The notes: generated by a model from the letters alone, not told the origin. A DNA stretch of 64,000 nucleotides from Artemia franciscana (GCF_032884065.1 NW_027063627.1:1-64000), one strand, 5' to 3'. Numbered from the stretch's first letter, positions 1 to 14,110 are shown. Translations and numbers: made by a program.

Positions 1-3000
1 TTTACCCATCCCAGGTGATTTGGAAATATTGCACGTGGGAGTTTCTGTAGAATGCAAATTCAGAGGCAATTTCAAAGCGGAATGAGCAGTTCTTCCACCA
101 GGCAGCAATGCTGCGGCTATTCCGGACGACGCAATTGCCAACGCTATATCATTTTTTGATCGAATTGATGCCAGAATCAGTTTTATCACAAATGTTTTAC
201 CAGTACCTCCTGGCGCATCCAAAAAGAAAATTTCTCCAACGTTGTTATCGACACAATGCATTATCGTATCATAAATGTCTTTTTGTTCCGACGTTAACTT
301 GGAAATGTTATTTTGTACATACGACAATATATCACTCGTACTGTAACTTTGTTCACGATCCAATTCTACACATGTCGAAACAGCAGCGATACGGTTAGGT
401 GAAGGCATTTCCAAATCCTGAAGAGGTTTGTTAGCCATACGTACGCACAAATCTTCTATAATAACTAAAGTGTAGTTATAAATTTCTGATGTAAAATCAA
501 AAGTCATATCTGGCGTCTCTAACTGTTTTCGATGGAGTATATCTTCGGACATTGTTGACTTATATTTTTCCCATAACTCTGTAGGAGCTGATGGAGAGCA
601 AGTTGTTAAAATGATGCCAAACAATACACGAATTTGACTTGGGGTTGACGTTTCGCACGCGTCATTGATGCAGTTATCCCAGTGTTGGTCATTCTCCAAT
701 AAATTCAGAGCTTGGCATGCACTACGGTAAGTGTCATGTATAGTACCGTTTACAGTTTTCAAATACTCAAAGGATGTCGGACCGGGTACATTCACCAAAA
801 GCAGGCGTAGAAAGAAGCATTCATGTTGATTGGGGTGAACGGTGTAGAGTCTTCCTATCGTGGTATCTTTGAAGATGGTAGGTTGGCCGTCGACTGACTT
901 ACCCTGTTTTCGACGTTCAAATACTTTATTTTTAGTATTACACGTGTAATACGAAGGCACTTCTGTATACAGCAGTTTTTTTTTGCAAAAGAATCATTTT
1001 TGCAAAGCGAAAAAAAAGCTGTTAATGTTGTATCCGGTGGATTCAGGGCTCTTTGTTGCACGTTGGTTTCCGTGAAATAAACACGTTGACCATTCTGTAA
1101 ATGTACCACTAAGTGAACAACAGCTGGACTACGTTCATGTATCGGAAATGAAAGAATTCGCCAAACAGCTTCATTACTGCTTATTTATCTTCCAGCCTGA
1201 TATTGTACGATTTCGTCGAAATCTTTGATTTCGGGCTGCAAGCCAAAAACTGCCATGTCACTGCCTTTGTTGACGTATTTACATATGTATTTGATTGCCT
1301 TTACGGATTTACAGTATTCAACGTTTATGTGTGCATTAAATGTTTTTGATAATAATGGGGAATATGGAACAACCCACTGGTTATCTACTTCGATGGTGGT
1401 ACCGTTACGCTTCTTTATTATTGCTGTGTTACCGCCATCTTCAGTAGATCTTCTTCTATATTGTGGGTAACCATCATTGCCAGTAATTGTGTTTGATACT
1501 AAAAGTCGAGGATATTGCTTTGTGCACCTTCCTTTGGCCATGCATGGTGAATTTTCGTTCAGTGCACCGCAAGGTCCATGTATCATATTTTTACAATAAT
1601 ATCATGTAACCCCTTATCGACATTTTTATCAGGTATTTCAGCGGAATCACATCATCAATTTCGTTCGAAGTAATTTTTTTATGTAGCCAGATTAGTATAT
1701 GTGCGTGTGGCAAACCTCATTTTTGCCATTCCACAGAGTACATCCAGCATCGCACTGACCCAAACACTTCAAGTTTTACTATGTAGTTTATCAGTGATTT
1801 CAACTTGTGCCGGAAGACACGGGCCGTAATGTCATGCCTATGAACCGCCGATTGTCTTTGAAGTAAAAGCTGCAGTATCTCGTCCCAAGATTGATTACAT
1901 GTAAATGTAATAAATAAATCTGGACGACCATAGAGACATACATACGCAATAGCATCTTGAGCATATTTATGCATATGACGGGGACTGCCAGCATATGACG
2001 AAGGTAGAATTGTTAATCTTCCAACGTTTGTGGTATTACCGTCATTTATAACTGCATCTCGCAAATGAATGTATTGTTCAGAGCGGAGCTTGGTCTGATT
2101 CAGGCGGATATATAGCAAACGTTCTGATTCAATTTTAGCATACATATCAACGACAAATTGGTGAAACAATTCACGGCATTTTAAAATATAATTTTCTTCA
2201 TCCTGCCGAATCATTAGTCCTATAGGAATAATAATGCATTGCACTGCATTTCTTATTCATTTCTTTGTTAGTGGCTGGATTCATCAATTTAATATTAAAG
2301 TGATAGCCGTCGGCTTCATCCCAAAAATGATAGGATATTGTAGGGCATCGTAGCATCGATGAGTTTCAGCAATTCTTAACAACTGAGCGTTTCGCTTATG
2401 AAGAATAATATCTCGAGATAAAAACTGATCACCGACCATAACGATTGCCACTTCGTCGATAGTTGGAGCATTGTATCTACGCACATGTTGGTCAGGAGGC
2501 GTTTTGTCAGCGGAAATAACAATTTTATGCGTATCAGTAGGCATCAAATCGATGGCTGTTTTGAACAGACGCACTAAATTATTATTTTCGTGGAAAAGAT
2601 GTTGCAATTGGGAAACGATTGTCCTTTCAACGTTGGGAGAAATTTCGCAACGTGCATTCAATTCAGAATTTCTATCACTGATGAAGTACAATTGTAAAAA
2701 TTTATGATTCTCGCCTGAGAATGGTAGAAGGGACCCTGCTCTATGATAAATTTGCCCTTTTACTTTGAAAGTAGACATACATTGATCTGGATTTCGATTT
2801 GGGCTCCAAACGACGTCATTTGGAAACATGAGTTGTATTTTCTGATTTTTGACAAAAAAACGCTTAGATTCTGACGTAGTTCCAGTAAGGAAAGTCTTCA
2901 ATGGCTCTGGTGGTGCAGCCAATAGAGGAAGTTTAACTTTTCCTGAGGCGCAAACACATTCCCATTGTTTCACCATTGAATTTCAAGGCCTTGCAATAGG

Positions 3001-4155
3001 GGACAAATTTTAGACATTGTCCCGATTTGAACACATCTACTCAAGCTATAATCATCGACTGGGCTATACCTGAATGCCAGGCGATAACTTTCAGGTTGCT
3101 CTGATTCCTCGGCACGCTTTCTTTTCTTACTTTCTCTATCAGCAGCAAGCCTGATTTCTTGCTGTTCTTGTGATTCCTCGGCACGCTTTCTTTTCTTACT
3201 TTCTCTATCAGCAGCAAGCCTGATTTCTTGCTGTTCTTGTGATTCCTCGGCACGCCTTCTTTTTTCACTTTCTCTTTAGCAGCAAGTCTGCTTTCGTTTT
3301 GCTCTGGTAGTTCCTCGGCACGCTTTCTGTTCTTTCTTTCTCTATCAGCCTCAAGCCTGTTTCCTTGCTGTTCTTTTGATTCCTCGGCACGCTTTCTTTT
3401 CTGACTTTCTCTATCAGCAGCAAGTTGTTTAGTCTTCAATGGCTCTGGTGGTGCAGCCAGTTGAGGAAATTTAACTTTTCCTGAGGCACAACACATTCCC
3501 ATTGTTTCACCATTAAATTGCAAGGCATTGCAATAGGGACAAATTTTAGACATAGTCCCAATTTGAACACATCTTCTCAAGCTATAATCATCGACTGGGC
3601 TGTACCTGAATGCCAAGCGATAATTTTGACGTTGCTCTTGTGATTCCTCGGCACGCATTCTTTTGGCATTATCTCTTTGAGCCGCAAGCCTGTTTTCATG
3701 TTGTTCTTGTGATTCTTCGGCACGCTTTCGTTTGACATTATCTCTTTGAGCCGCAAACCTGCTTTCACTTTGTTCTTGTGATTCCTCGGCATGATTTTTT
3801 TGGTAATTTCTCTTTGAGCCTCAAGCCTGTTTTTACGTTGTTCTTGTGATTCCTCGGCACGCTTTCTTTTGGTATTATCTCTTTGAGCCGCGAGCCTGTT
3901 TTAACGTTGCTCTTGTGATTCCTCGGCACAATTTTTTTTGGTAATTTCTCTTTGAGACGCAAGCCTGTTTTCAAATTGTTCTTGTGATTCCTCGGCACGC
4001 TTTCTTTTCTTACTTTCTCTTTTAGCAGCAAGCCTTTTGGCATTAACTCTTTGAGTCGCTTCCTCGGCTGTTTCTACTGCCATTGTAGGATTTATACTAA
4101 AATTTCTCTTTGAATTAACTCTTTGAGCAGTTTCCTCGGCTGTTTCTTCTGCCAT
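1..4155 (-). pseudogene. Helitron Rep-helicase polyprotein (copy 1), disabled
   Basis: Broken RepHel gene reading from 4,155 to the window start. In order it has: a basic 23-residue repeat region (about 4,060-3,090); a zinc-finger-like segment with CPYC and CC pairs followed by SGKVKFPQLAAPP (3,600-3,430), then more repeats, then a second copy of that segment (about 3,040-2,880); the Helitron N-terminal domain (2,976-2,284); the HUH Rep domain (2,244-1,185) with FITFTCNQSW, the HUH core PHAHILIWL at about 1,688-1,712, and a tyrosine motif KYICKYVNKG near 1,280; then the Pif1-like helicase with intact Walker A GGTGKTF (lysine codon 196-198). Breaks: a TGA at 1,717-1,719 where copy 2 has Arg, frameshifts near 2,264, 1,600 and 1,160, and a small insertion near 980. 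It keeps the catalytic HAH and Walker lysine that copy 2 has lost. The C-terminus is outside the window. Confidence 0.85.
3085..4060 (-). repeat. 69-bp tandem repeats encoding 23-residue basic repeats
   Basis: More than ten imperfect 69-bp units encode a 23-residue motif of the form RAEESQEQRENRLAAQREIT plus KRK. Period and pattern (acidic-Ser/Thr-x-Glu-Gln-Arg ... Arg-Leu ... Arg-Glu ... Lys/Arg run) resemble the STPR DNA-binding repeats known from silkworm FMBP-1 and from some Helitron proteins. The array is interrupted by a duplicated zinc-finger segment. Several units are frameshifted by small indels, so the array reads through in pieces. The same repeats occur at 4,670-4,850, 9,650-9,990, 11,035-11,160, 58,650-58,920 and 62,900-63,010. 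Confidence 0.8.
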
Positions 4156-4269
4156 TGTAGGATTTATACTAAAATTTATCTTTGAATCGCCCCCTTATAC
4201 ACTTATAATGACGTCATATACAAAGCCTTATATACTTACAATGACGTCATATGCGTACAAACAAACAAA

Positions 4270-4322
4270 CATACAACTTATTTTTATATATATTATTATA
4301 GATATATAAAAATAAGTTGTTT
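4270..4322. repeat. Head-to-head Helitron 5' ends (inverted repeat)
   Basis: The end CAACTTATTTTTATATATAT is followed after a few bases by its inverse, ATATATAAAAATAAGTTG. These are two Helitron 5' termini facing away from each other, and the junction forms a potential hairpin. A second plus-strand 5' end follows at 4,369 (TCTATATATATAAAAATAAG), so at least three termini are stacked here. Confidence 0.75.
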
Positions 4323-4368
4323 GTGTGTTATGTCTGTTACACTTTGTCTGTTACGCCAGATTATATCT

Positions 4369-7300
4369 TCTATATATATAAAAATAAGTTGTATGTATTT
4401 TTGTGTTGAGGGTTTAAATGTAAAAACTGGGAATTGCATAAATATTTCAAAATATTTTGACAATAGATTAATGTAATTTGAAAACCTTAAAAAAGATAGT
4501 TAAAATTTTGAGGTTGATTATAAATTGTTGAGCTTTAGCAAGCTTGGCACGTGAAGATTTTTCTAACTGTCAATGTTATAAAAATGTTACCAAAAAGCAA
4601 AACCAGGCTTCCAGTTCAAAGAGAAAGGGCCAGATTAGGAATGTGCAATTTACGTTAACGAAGGCGTGTCGAGGAACTACCAGAGCAACGCGAAACCAGA
4701 CTTGCTGCTAAAAGAGAAAGTGAAAAAAGAAGGCGTGTCAAGGAATCACAACAGCAACATGAAAACAGGCTTGCGGCTTCAAGAGATAATGCCAAAAGAA
4801 AGCATGCCAAGGAATCACAAGAGCAACGTGAAAATTATCGCATGGCTTTCAGGTACAGCCCAGTCGATGATTATAGTAGATGTGTTCAAATCGGGACTAT
4901 GTCTAAAATTTGTCCCTACTGCAAGGCCTTGAAATTTATCGGTGAAACAATGGGAATGTGTTGCGCCTCAGGGAGAGTTAAACTTCCTCTACTGGCTGCA
5001 CCCCCACAGCCATTGAAGACTTTGCTTACTGGAACTACGTCAGAATCTAAGCGTTTTTTATCAAACATCAGAAAATATAACTCATGTTTCCAAATGACGT
5101 CGTTTGGTGCCCAAATCGAAAATTCAGATCAATTTATGTCTGCTTTCAAAGTAAAAGGGCAAATTTATCATAGAGCATAAATTTTTTACAATTGTACTTC
5201 ATCAGTGATAGAAATTCTGAATTGAATACACGTTGCGAAATTTTTCCCAACGTTGAAAGGACAATCGTTTCCCGATTGCAACATCTTTTCCACGAGAATA
5301 ATAATTTAGTGCGTCTGTTCAAAACAGCCATCGATTTGATGCCTACTGATACGCATAAAATTGTTATTTCCACTGACAAAACGGCTCCTTGCCAACATGT
5401 GCGTAGATACAATGCTTCAAATATCGACGAAGCGGGAATCGTTATGGTCGGTGATCAGTTTTTACCTCGAGATATTATTCTTCATAAGCAAAACGCTTAG
5501 TTGGTAAGAATTACTGAAACTCATCGATGCTACAATGCCCTACAATATCCTATCATTTTTTGGGATGGATCCGACGGCTATCACTTTAATATTAAATTGA
5601 TGAATCCAGCCACTAACAAAGAAATGAATAAGAAATTCAGTGCAATGCATTATTATTCCTATAGACTAATGATTCGGCAGGATGAAGACAATTATATTTT
5701 AAAATACCGTCAATTGTTTCACCAATACGTCGTTGATATGTATGCAAAACTTGAATCAGAACGTTTGCTATATATCCGTCTGAATCAGACCAAGCTCCGC
5801 TCTGAACAATACATTCATTTGCGACATGCAGTTGTAAATGACGGTAATACCACAAACGTTGGAAGATTAACGATTTTACCTTCGTCATATTCTGGCAGTC
5901 CCCGTCATATGCATGAACATGCTCAAGATGCTATTACTTATGTTCGTCTCTATGGTCGTCCAGATTTATTTATTAAATTTACATGTAATCAATCTTGGGA
6001 CGAGATACAGCAGCTTTTACTTCAAGGACAATCGGCGGTTCATAGACATGACATTACGGCCCGTGTCTTCCGGCAAAAGTTGAAATCACTGATAAACAAC
6101 ACAGTAAAACTTGAAGTGTTTGGGTCAGTGAAATGCTGGATGTACTCAGTGGAATGGCAAAAACGAGGTTTGCCACACGCATATATACTAATCTGGCTAC
6201 ATTATAAAATTACTTCTAACGAAGTTGATGATGTGATTTCCACTGAAATACCTGATGAAAATGTCGATAAGGGGTTATATAATATTTTTGTAAAAAATAT
6301 GATACATGGACCTTGCGGTGCACTGAACGAAAATTCACCATGCATGGCCAAAGGAAGGTGTATGAAGCAATATCCTCGACTTTTAGTATCCAACACAATT
6401 ACTGGCAATGATGGTTACCCACAATATAGAAGAAGATCTACTGAAGATGGTGGTAAAACAGCAATAATAAAGAAGCGTAACGGTAACACCATCGAAGTAG
6501 ATAACCAGTGGGTTGTTCTATATTCCCCATTATTATCAAAAACATTTAATGCACACATAAACGTTGAATACTGTAACTCCGTAAAGGCAATCAAATACAT
6601 ATGTAAATACGTCAACAAAGGCAGTGACATGGCAGTTTTTGGCTTACAGTCCGAAATCAAAGATATCGACGAAATCGTACAATATCAGGCTGGAAGATAC
6701 ATAAGCAGTAATGAAGCTGTTTGGCAAATTCTTTTATTTCCGATACATGAACGTAGTCCAGCTGTTGTTCACTTAGCGGTACATTTACAGAATGGTCAAC
6801 GTGTTTATTTTTCGGAATCCAACGTGCAACAAAGAGCCATGAATCCACCGGATACAAAGTTAACTGCTTTCTTTTCGCTATGCAAAAATGATTCTTTTGC
6901 AAAAAAACTGCTGTATACTGAAGTGCCTTCGTATTACACGTGGAATACTAAAAATAAAGTATTTGAATGTCGAAAACAGGGTATGTCAGTCGACAGCCAA
7001 CCTACCATCTTCAAAGATGCCACGATAGGAAGACTCTACATCGTTCACCCCAATCAACATGAATGCTTCTTTCTACGCCTGCTTTTGGTGAATGTACCCG
7101 GTCCGACGTCCTTTGAGTATTTGAGAACATTAAACGGTACTATACATGACACTTACCGTAGTGCATGCCAAGCTCTGAATTTATTGGAGAATGACCAACA
7201 CTGGAATAACTGCATCAATGACGCGTGCGAAACGTCAACTCCAAGTCAAATTCGTGCATTGTTTGGCATCATACTAACAACTTGCGCTCCATCAGCTCTT

Positions 7301-8740
7301 ACAGAGTTATGGGAAAAATATAAATAAAAAATTCCGAAGATATACTCCATCGAAAACGGTTAGAGACGTCAGATATGACTTTTGATTTTACATGAGAAAT
7401 TGATAACTACACTTTAGTTATTATAGAAGATGTGTGCGTTTGTATGGCAAACAAACCTCTTCAGGATTTGAGAATGCCTTCACCTAATCGTACCGCTGCT
7501 GTTTCGACATGTGTAGAATTGGATCGTGAACAAAGTTACAGTACGAGTGATCTATTGTCGTATGTACAAAATAACATTTCCAAGTTAACGTCGGAACAAA
7601 CACATTTATGATACGATAATGCATTGTGTCGATAACAACGTTGGAGAAATTTTCTTTTTGGATGCGCCAGGAGGTACTGGTAATACATTTGTGAGAAAAC
7701 TGATTCTGGCATCAATTCGATCAAAAAATGATATAGCGTTGGCAATTGCGTCGTCCGGAATAGCCGCAACGTTGCTGCCTGGTGGAAGAACTGCTCATTC
7801 CGCTTTGAAATTGCCTCTGAATTTGCATTCTACAGAAACTCCCACGAGCAATATTTCCAAATCATCTGGGATGGGTAAAGTATTGCAGCAATGCAAACTT
7901 ATTATTTGGGACGAGTGCACAATGGCACACAAAAAGTCGCCCAAGGCTCTGGATCAACGTTTGAAAGATTTGTGATGGAATTCAAAACCCTTTGGCAGCA
8001 CATTAATATTGCTTGCGGGAGATTTCAGGCAAACATTACCTATAATACCTAGATCAACCCCAGCAGACGAAATGAATGCTTGCCTGAAAAATTCTAATTT
8101 ATGGGCACACGTAAAAACATTAAAATTAACTACAAATATGCGTGTCCGATTGCAAAACGATGACTCTGGTAAAACATTTTCAGATCAATTGCTGGCAGTT
8201 GGAAACGGAAAGCTCCCAGTAGACTCAATTTCAGGACGTATACAACTACCTGCTGAATTCTGTAATTTAGTGACGTCCAAAAATGAATTGATTCAAAAAG
8301 TATTTCCGAATATTCTAATCAATTAAAAAAATAATAAATGGATAAGTGAAAGAGCGATTCTTACACCCAAAAATATAGACGACCACGAAATCAACAATAT
8401 TGTTTTGACCAAGATTCGAGACCAGGCAGTCCTTTACAAGTCAGTCGACACAGTTTTGGAACCAAATGAGGCGGTTAATTATCCATCTGAATTTTTAAAT
8501 TCCGTGGATCTTTCAGGGTTTCCACCATACGTGCTACAACTAAAAATAGGCGTACCAATAATACTGTTAAGAAATATCAACCCACCAAAGCTTTGCAATA
8601 GCACGCGACTTGCCGTAAAAAAAAAACAATGGAAAATGTAATAGAGGCCACAATCTTGACAGGGTCTTTTGAGGGTGAGGCTGTTCTTATTCCTCGCATT
8701 CCCATGATTCCAACGGATCTGTCTTTTCAATTTGTATCTA
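4369..8740 (+). mobile_element. Helitron copy 2, autonomous-type, 3' truncated
   Basis: Plus-strand Helitron beginning with TC at 4,369 (an alternative 5' end lies near 4,299). It carries a full-length but disabled RepHel gene. Homology to the helicase stops at about 8,731, before the C-terminal helicase motifs. There a TATC microsatellite and a short nested Helitron (to 9,078) begin, so the element's own 3' end appears to be lost. Confidence 0.8.
4666..8728 (+). pseudogene. Helitron Rep-helicase polyprotein (copy 2), disabled
   Basis: Pieces in order: basic 23-residue repeats (4,666-4,850); zinc-finger-like CPYC...CC (4,900-4,990); N-terminal domain (to 5,500); an open stretch of 608 codons at 5,501-7,327 holding the HUH Rep domain; then helicase pieces at 7,619-7,975, 8,009-8,326 and 8,405-8,641 with IIWDECTMAHKK (Walker B) and LAGDFRQTLPI. 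Lesions: a roughly 31-bp deletion against copy 1 leading to a stop at 5,178; CAG to TAG at 5,498; TAA at 7,325; a 2-bp loss near 7,606; TGA at 7,973; TAA at 8,324. Two catalytic changes stand out. The HUH core reads PHAYILIWL (Tyr codon 6,182-6,184 instead of His), and Walker A reads GGTGNTF (Asn codon 7,682-7,684 instead of Lys). The Rep tyrosine motif KYICKYVNKG is kept (about 6,590-6,620). Confidence 0.88.
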
Positions 8741-9078
8741 TCTATCTATCTATCTATATAAAAACGAGTTGTGTGTATGCATGTTTGTTTGTTTGTAAAA
8801 AGATCGTTTGCATATGACGTCATTATTAGTACATAAGGCTTTGTATATGCAAAGACAATGGGAAAGCCAAGAATGTTGTATATTCGCAAGTTTTACGTAG
8901 TTCAAAACACATATATAAATCTATCTATATTCATAGGTGGTACACAGGGACACAACTACAATGGCACGTAACTAATATGGCGCGTAACGACTTACGCGCG
9001 CGGGGGGGCTTGAGGGGGTGCGAAGCGCCCCCTCCAACTAGGTGTTGGGTTGGCGCGAAGCGCCACCCCAACAGCTAG
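8741..9078 (+). mobile_element. Short non-autonomous Helitron nested in copy 2
   Basis: Starts in a TATC run (TC near 8,753), continues TATATAAAAACGAGTTGTGT, and ends with a GC-rich hairpin (about 9,034-9,070) followed by CTAG at 9,075-9,078, the canonical Helitron CTRR terminus. It carries a TGACGTCA at 8,815-8,822 and a scrap of the helicase C-terminal coding sequence (about 8,850-8,910). No coding capacity. Confidence 0.75.
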
Positions 9079-10115
9079 AATATAGATAATATCTCGAGGT
9101 AAGAACTAATCACCGACCATAACGATTGCCACTTCTTTGATAGTTGGAGGATTGTATCTACGCACATGTTCAGCAGTAGGCGCTTTGTCAGTGGAAATAT
9201 CAATTTCATGCGTATCAGTAGGCATCAATTCGATTGCTGTTTTGAACAGAAGCACTAAGTTATTATTTTTGTGGAAAAGATGTTGCAACTGGGAAATGAT
9301 AGTCCTTTCAACGTCGTTTTTTAATCATCGGTATTACTTTCAAGTTGTTTGGTTTGTTTTACCTTGGCTTGTCTTTCGTCACTATGAAATACATATCGCC
9401 GAACCTTTGTTTTTTTAACTAAAATCTGGTAGGGATTGATGACCTTATCCAAGTCAAAATCCCAAACCCAATCATCATCACTATCATTTTCAGTTTTGAT
9501 ACGTTTTGATTCTCGCTGTCCAGGTTGATTTTCTTCTAACTGCGCGGTTTTGCGTTCTTTAGCCGCAAGCCTTTTGGCATTAAATCTTTGAGCAGCTTCC
9601 TCGGCTATTTCTTCTGCCATTGTAGGATTTATACTAAAATTTCTCTTTTAATTAACTCTTTCAGTAAATTGCTCATCACGCTTTCTTTTGGTAATTTCTC
9701 TTTGAGCCGCGAGCCTGATTTCACGTTGTTCGTGTGATTCCTCGGCACATTTTTTTGGTAATTTCTCTTTGAGACACAAGCCTATTTTCCCGCTGTTCTT
9801 GTGATTCCTCGGCACGCTTTCTTTTCTTAGTTTCTCTATTAGCCGCAAGCCTTTTGGCATTAACTCTTTGAGCAGATTCCTCTGCTGTTTCTTCTGCCAT
9901 TGTAGGATTTATACTAAAATTTCTCTTTGAATTAACTCTTTGATCAGCTTCCTCGGCTGTTTCTTCTGTCACTGTAAGATATATACTGATATTTCTCTTT
10001 GAATCGCTTTCTTATATACTTATAATGACGTCATATGCGGAAAAACAAACACACATATGCGGACAAACACAAAACATGGGCAAACACACAAACCTTCAAC
10101 TTATTTATTTATATA
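9079..10115 (-). pseudogene. 5' fragment of a Helitron RepHel gene
   Basis: Minus-strand remnant covering the basic repeat region (9,972-9,650), a linker unique among the longer copies, and a little of the N-terminal domain (9,288-9,106). The linker (9,321-9,620) encodes an acidic-aromatic segment with SDDDWVWDFDLDKVI and then KKTKVRRYVFHSD. This linker recurs at 62,708-62,900 but not in copies 1 and 2, which marks a different subfamily. The Helitron 5' end is near 10,105 (CAACTTATTTATTTATATA). The left side is cut at 9,078 by the end of the neighbouring element. Confidence 0.7.
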
Positions 10116-11329
10116 CTAGCTGTTGGTGTGGCGCTTCGCGCCTTCGCGCCTAGTTTTTTCTTTTATTATTTTTTCCTTTTTTAGTTTTTCTTTATTTTAG
10201 TTTCTTCTTTTTATTAATTTGTTTTCTTTTTTAGTTTTTTCTTCTTTTTTTGTTTTTTTTTCTTTTTTAGTATTTTCTTTTTTAGTTTTTTCTTTTCTTT
10301 TTTTTAGTTTTTCTTTTTTCTTTTCGATGAGTTTCAGCAATTCTTACCAACTGAGCGTTTCGTTTATGAAGAATAATATCTTGAGGTAAAAACTGATCCC
10401 CGACCATAACGATTGCCACTTCGTCGATAGTTGGAGCATTTTATCTTCGCATATGTTGGCCAGTAGGCGTTTTGTCAGCGGAAATAACAACAATTTTATG
10501 CGTATCAGTAGGCATCAAATCGATTGCTGTTTTGAACATAAGCACTAAATTATTATTTTCGTGGATAAGATGTTGCAATTGGGAAACGATAGTCCTTTCA
10601 ACGTCGGGAAATATTTAGCAACGTGCATTCAATTCAGAATTTCTATCACTGATGAAGTACAGTTGTAAAAGTTTATGATTCTTGCCTGAGAATGGTAGAA
10701 GGGACCCTGCTCTATGAGAATTTGGCCCTTTTACTTTGAAAGTAGGGATAAATTGATCTTGATTTTCGATTTGGGCACCAAACGACGTCATTTGGAAACA
10801 TGAGTTATATTTTCTGATGTTTAACAAAACACGCTTAGATTCTGACGTAGTTCCAGTAAGCAAAGTCTTCAATGGCTCTGGTGGTGCAGCCAGTTGGCCC
10901 TATTGCAAGGCCGTGGGCCTTGCAATAGGGACAAATTTTAGATATAGTCCCGATTTGAACACATCTTCTCAAGCTATAATCATCGACTGGGCTGTACCTG
11001 AATGCCAGGCGATAATTTTCAGGTTGCTATTGTGATTCCTCTGCACGCTTTCTTTTGGTAATTTCTCTTTGAGACGCAAGCCTGTTTTCACGCTGTTGTT
11101 GTGATTCCTCGGCACGCTTTCTTTTCTTACCTTCTCTATTAGCCGCAAGCCTTTTGGCATTAACTCTTTAAGCAGCTTCCTCGGCTGTTTCTTCTGCCCG
11201 TATAAACAAACATGACGTCAGTCGACAAACAACTTCATGACGGCATAATGCTCAATCCTAATAGTGACGTTTTTCGACAAACATGACGTCAGTCGACAGT
11301 GGACAAACACAACGTCAGTACACAAACAA

Positions 11330-11333
<4 letters not shown>
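10116..11333 (-). mobile_element. Internally deleted Helitron
   Basis: Minus-strand element with its 3' CTAG at 10,116-10,119 and a degraded hairpin (GGTGTGGCGCTTCGCGCC). Next come a T-rich stretch (10,150-10,325), N-terminal-domain coding remnants (10,325-10,900), basic-repeat remnants (11,020-11,160) and a 5' region with TGACGTCA sites (11,210-11,295). The 5' end CAACTTATATATA merges at 11,333 into a (TA)n tract. Rep and helicase are absent, so it is non-autonomous. Confidence 0.75.
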
Positions 11334-13470
<2,137 letters not shown>

Positions 13471-13479
13471 ATATTATAT

Positions 13480-14110
13480 TGGTATAATGCAAAAAAATTT
13501 TTACTTTTTTTCCAATGTAAAAACCCATAAAAGGATATAAGAAGATTATATTTAAACGAAAAAGGTAAGAAATTTTAAACTAGTTTTTTTCTCCCGATAT
13601 GACATTTATTGTCGTATTAAAGAGCTAGCGCAAAAATGAAATTGATAAAATATATGCACATAATTCTAATGGGAATAAGAGGGAAGGCTTCAGATGTTTA
13701 ATTTTTGAATATTTGTAAATTTTGGTCGATTTATAAATGCAAGGACACTAAAAGAAGATAAAGTTAAAACAAATTTAAACGGAGGAAACTCGAACATGCA
13801 TCAAAATAATTCAAAAACAATTTAAAGTGTTCTCATAAGCATATAAAGGCAATAACGATACATTTCTACTCAGATACTTCTTAAGACCAACAAATGCTTT
13901 TAATTCTATCTGGATCAGATGTAGAAAAGAAATTAGTTTTTGAGTCTTATTGACTTGATAATTTCTTACCTTTTCTTCTCTAGCCCTATGGCTGCCCAGA
14001 CACAACTTACTGCCCTTTCAAAATATATAATGGGAGCCTGTGGCAGAGCAATGACAGAAGGCTTACGCAAGGCATATGCCTAATAAGATGGGGGCCTTCG
14101 TTATCTAATT
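13480..14110. other. No recognisable feature
   Basis: AT-rich sequence without a credible open frame, terminal repeat or similarity to other parts of the window. Presumed intergenic or intronic DNA. Confidence 0.6.

Larger units (their letters stand above)
1..4296 (-). mobile_element. Helitron copy 1, autonomous-type, 3' part outside window
   Basis: Rolling-circle transposon of the Helitron superfamily lying on the minus strand. Its 5' end, which on its own strand reads TATATATAAAAATAAGTTGT, lies near 4,290. The coding part runs leftwards out of the window, so the helicase C-terminus and 3' hairpin are not visible. It meets another Helitron head to head at about 4,297. The 5' subterminal region (4,200-4,265) carries two TGACGTCA palindromes. 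The body is homologous to copy 2 on the plus strand along almost its whole length. Confidence 0.85.

Noticed and set aside
5637..6902. Several minus-strand frames antisense to the Helitron Rep domain
   Set aside because: Shadows of the plus-strand coding sequence; no independent motifs.
5501..7327. 608-codon frame as an intact host gene
   Set aside because: It is the Rep part of a Helitron, preceded and followed by nonsense changes and with a mutated HUH motif.
9137..9418. 93-codon plus-strand frame
   Set aside because: Antisense of the Helitron N-terminal coding region.
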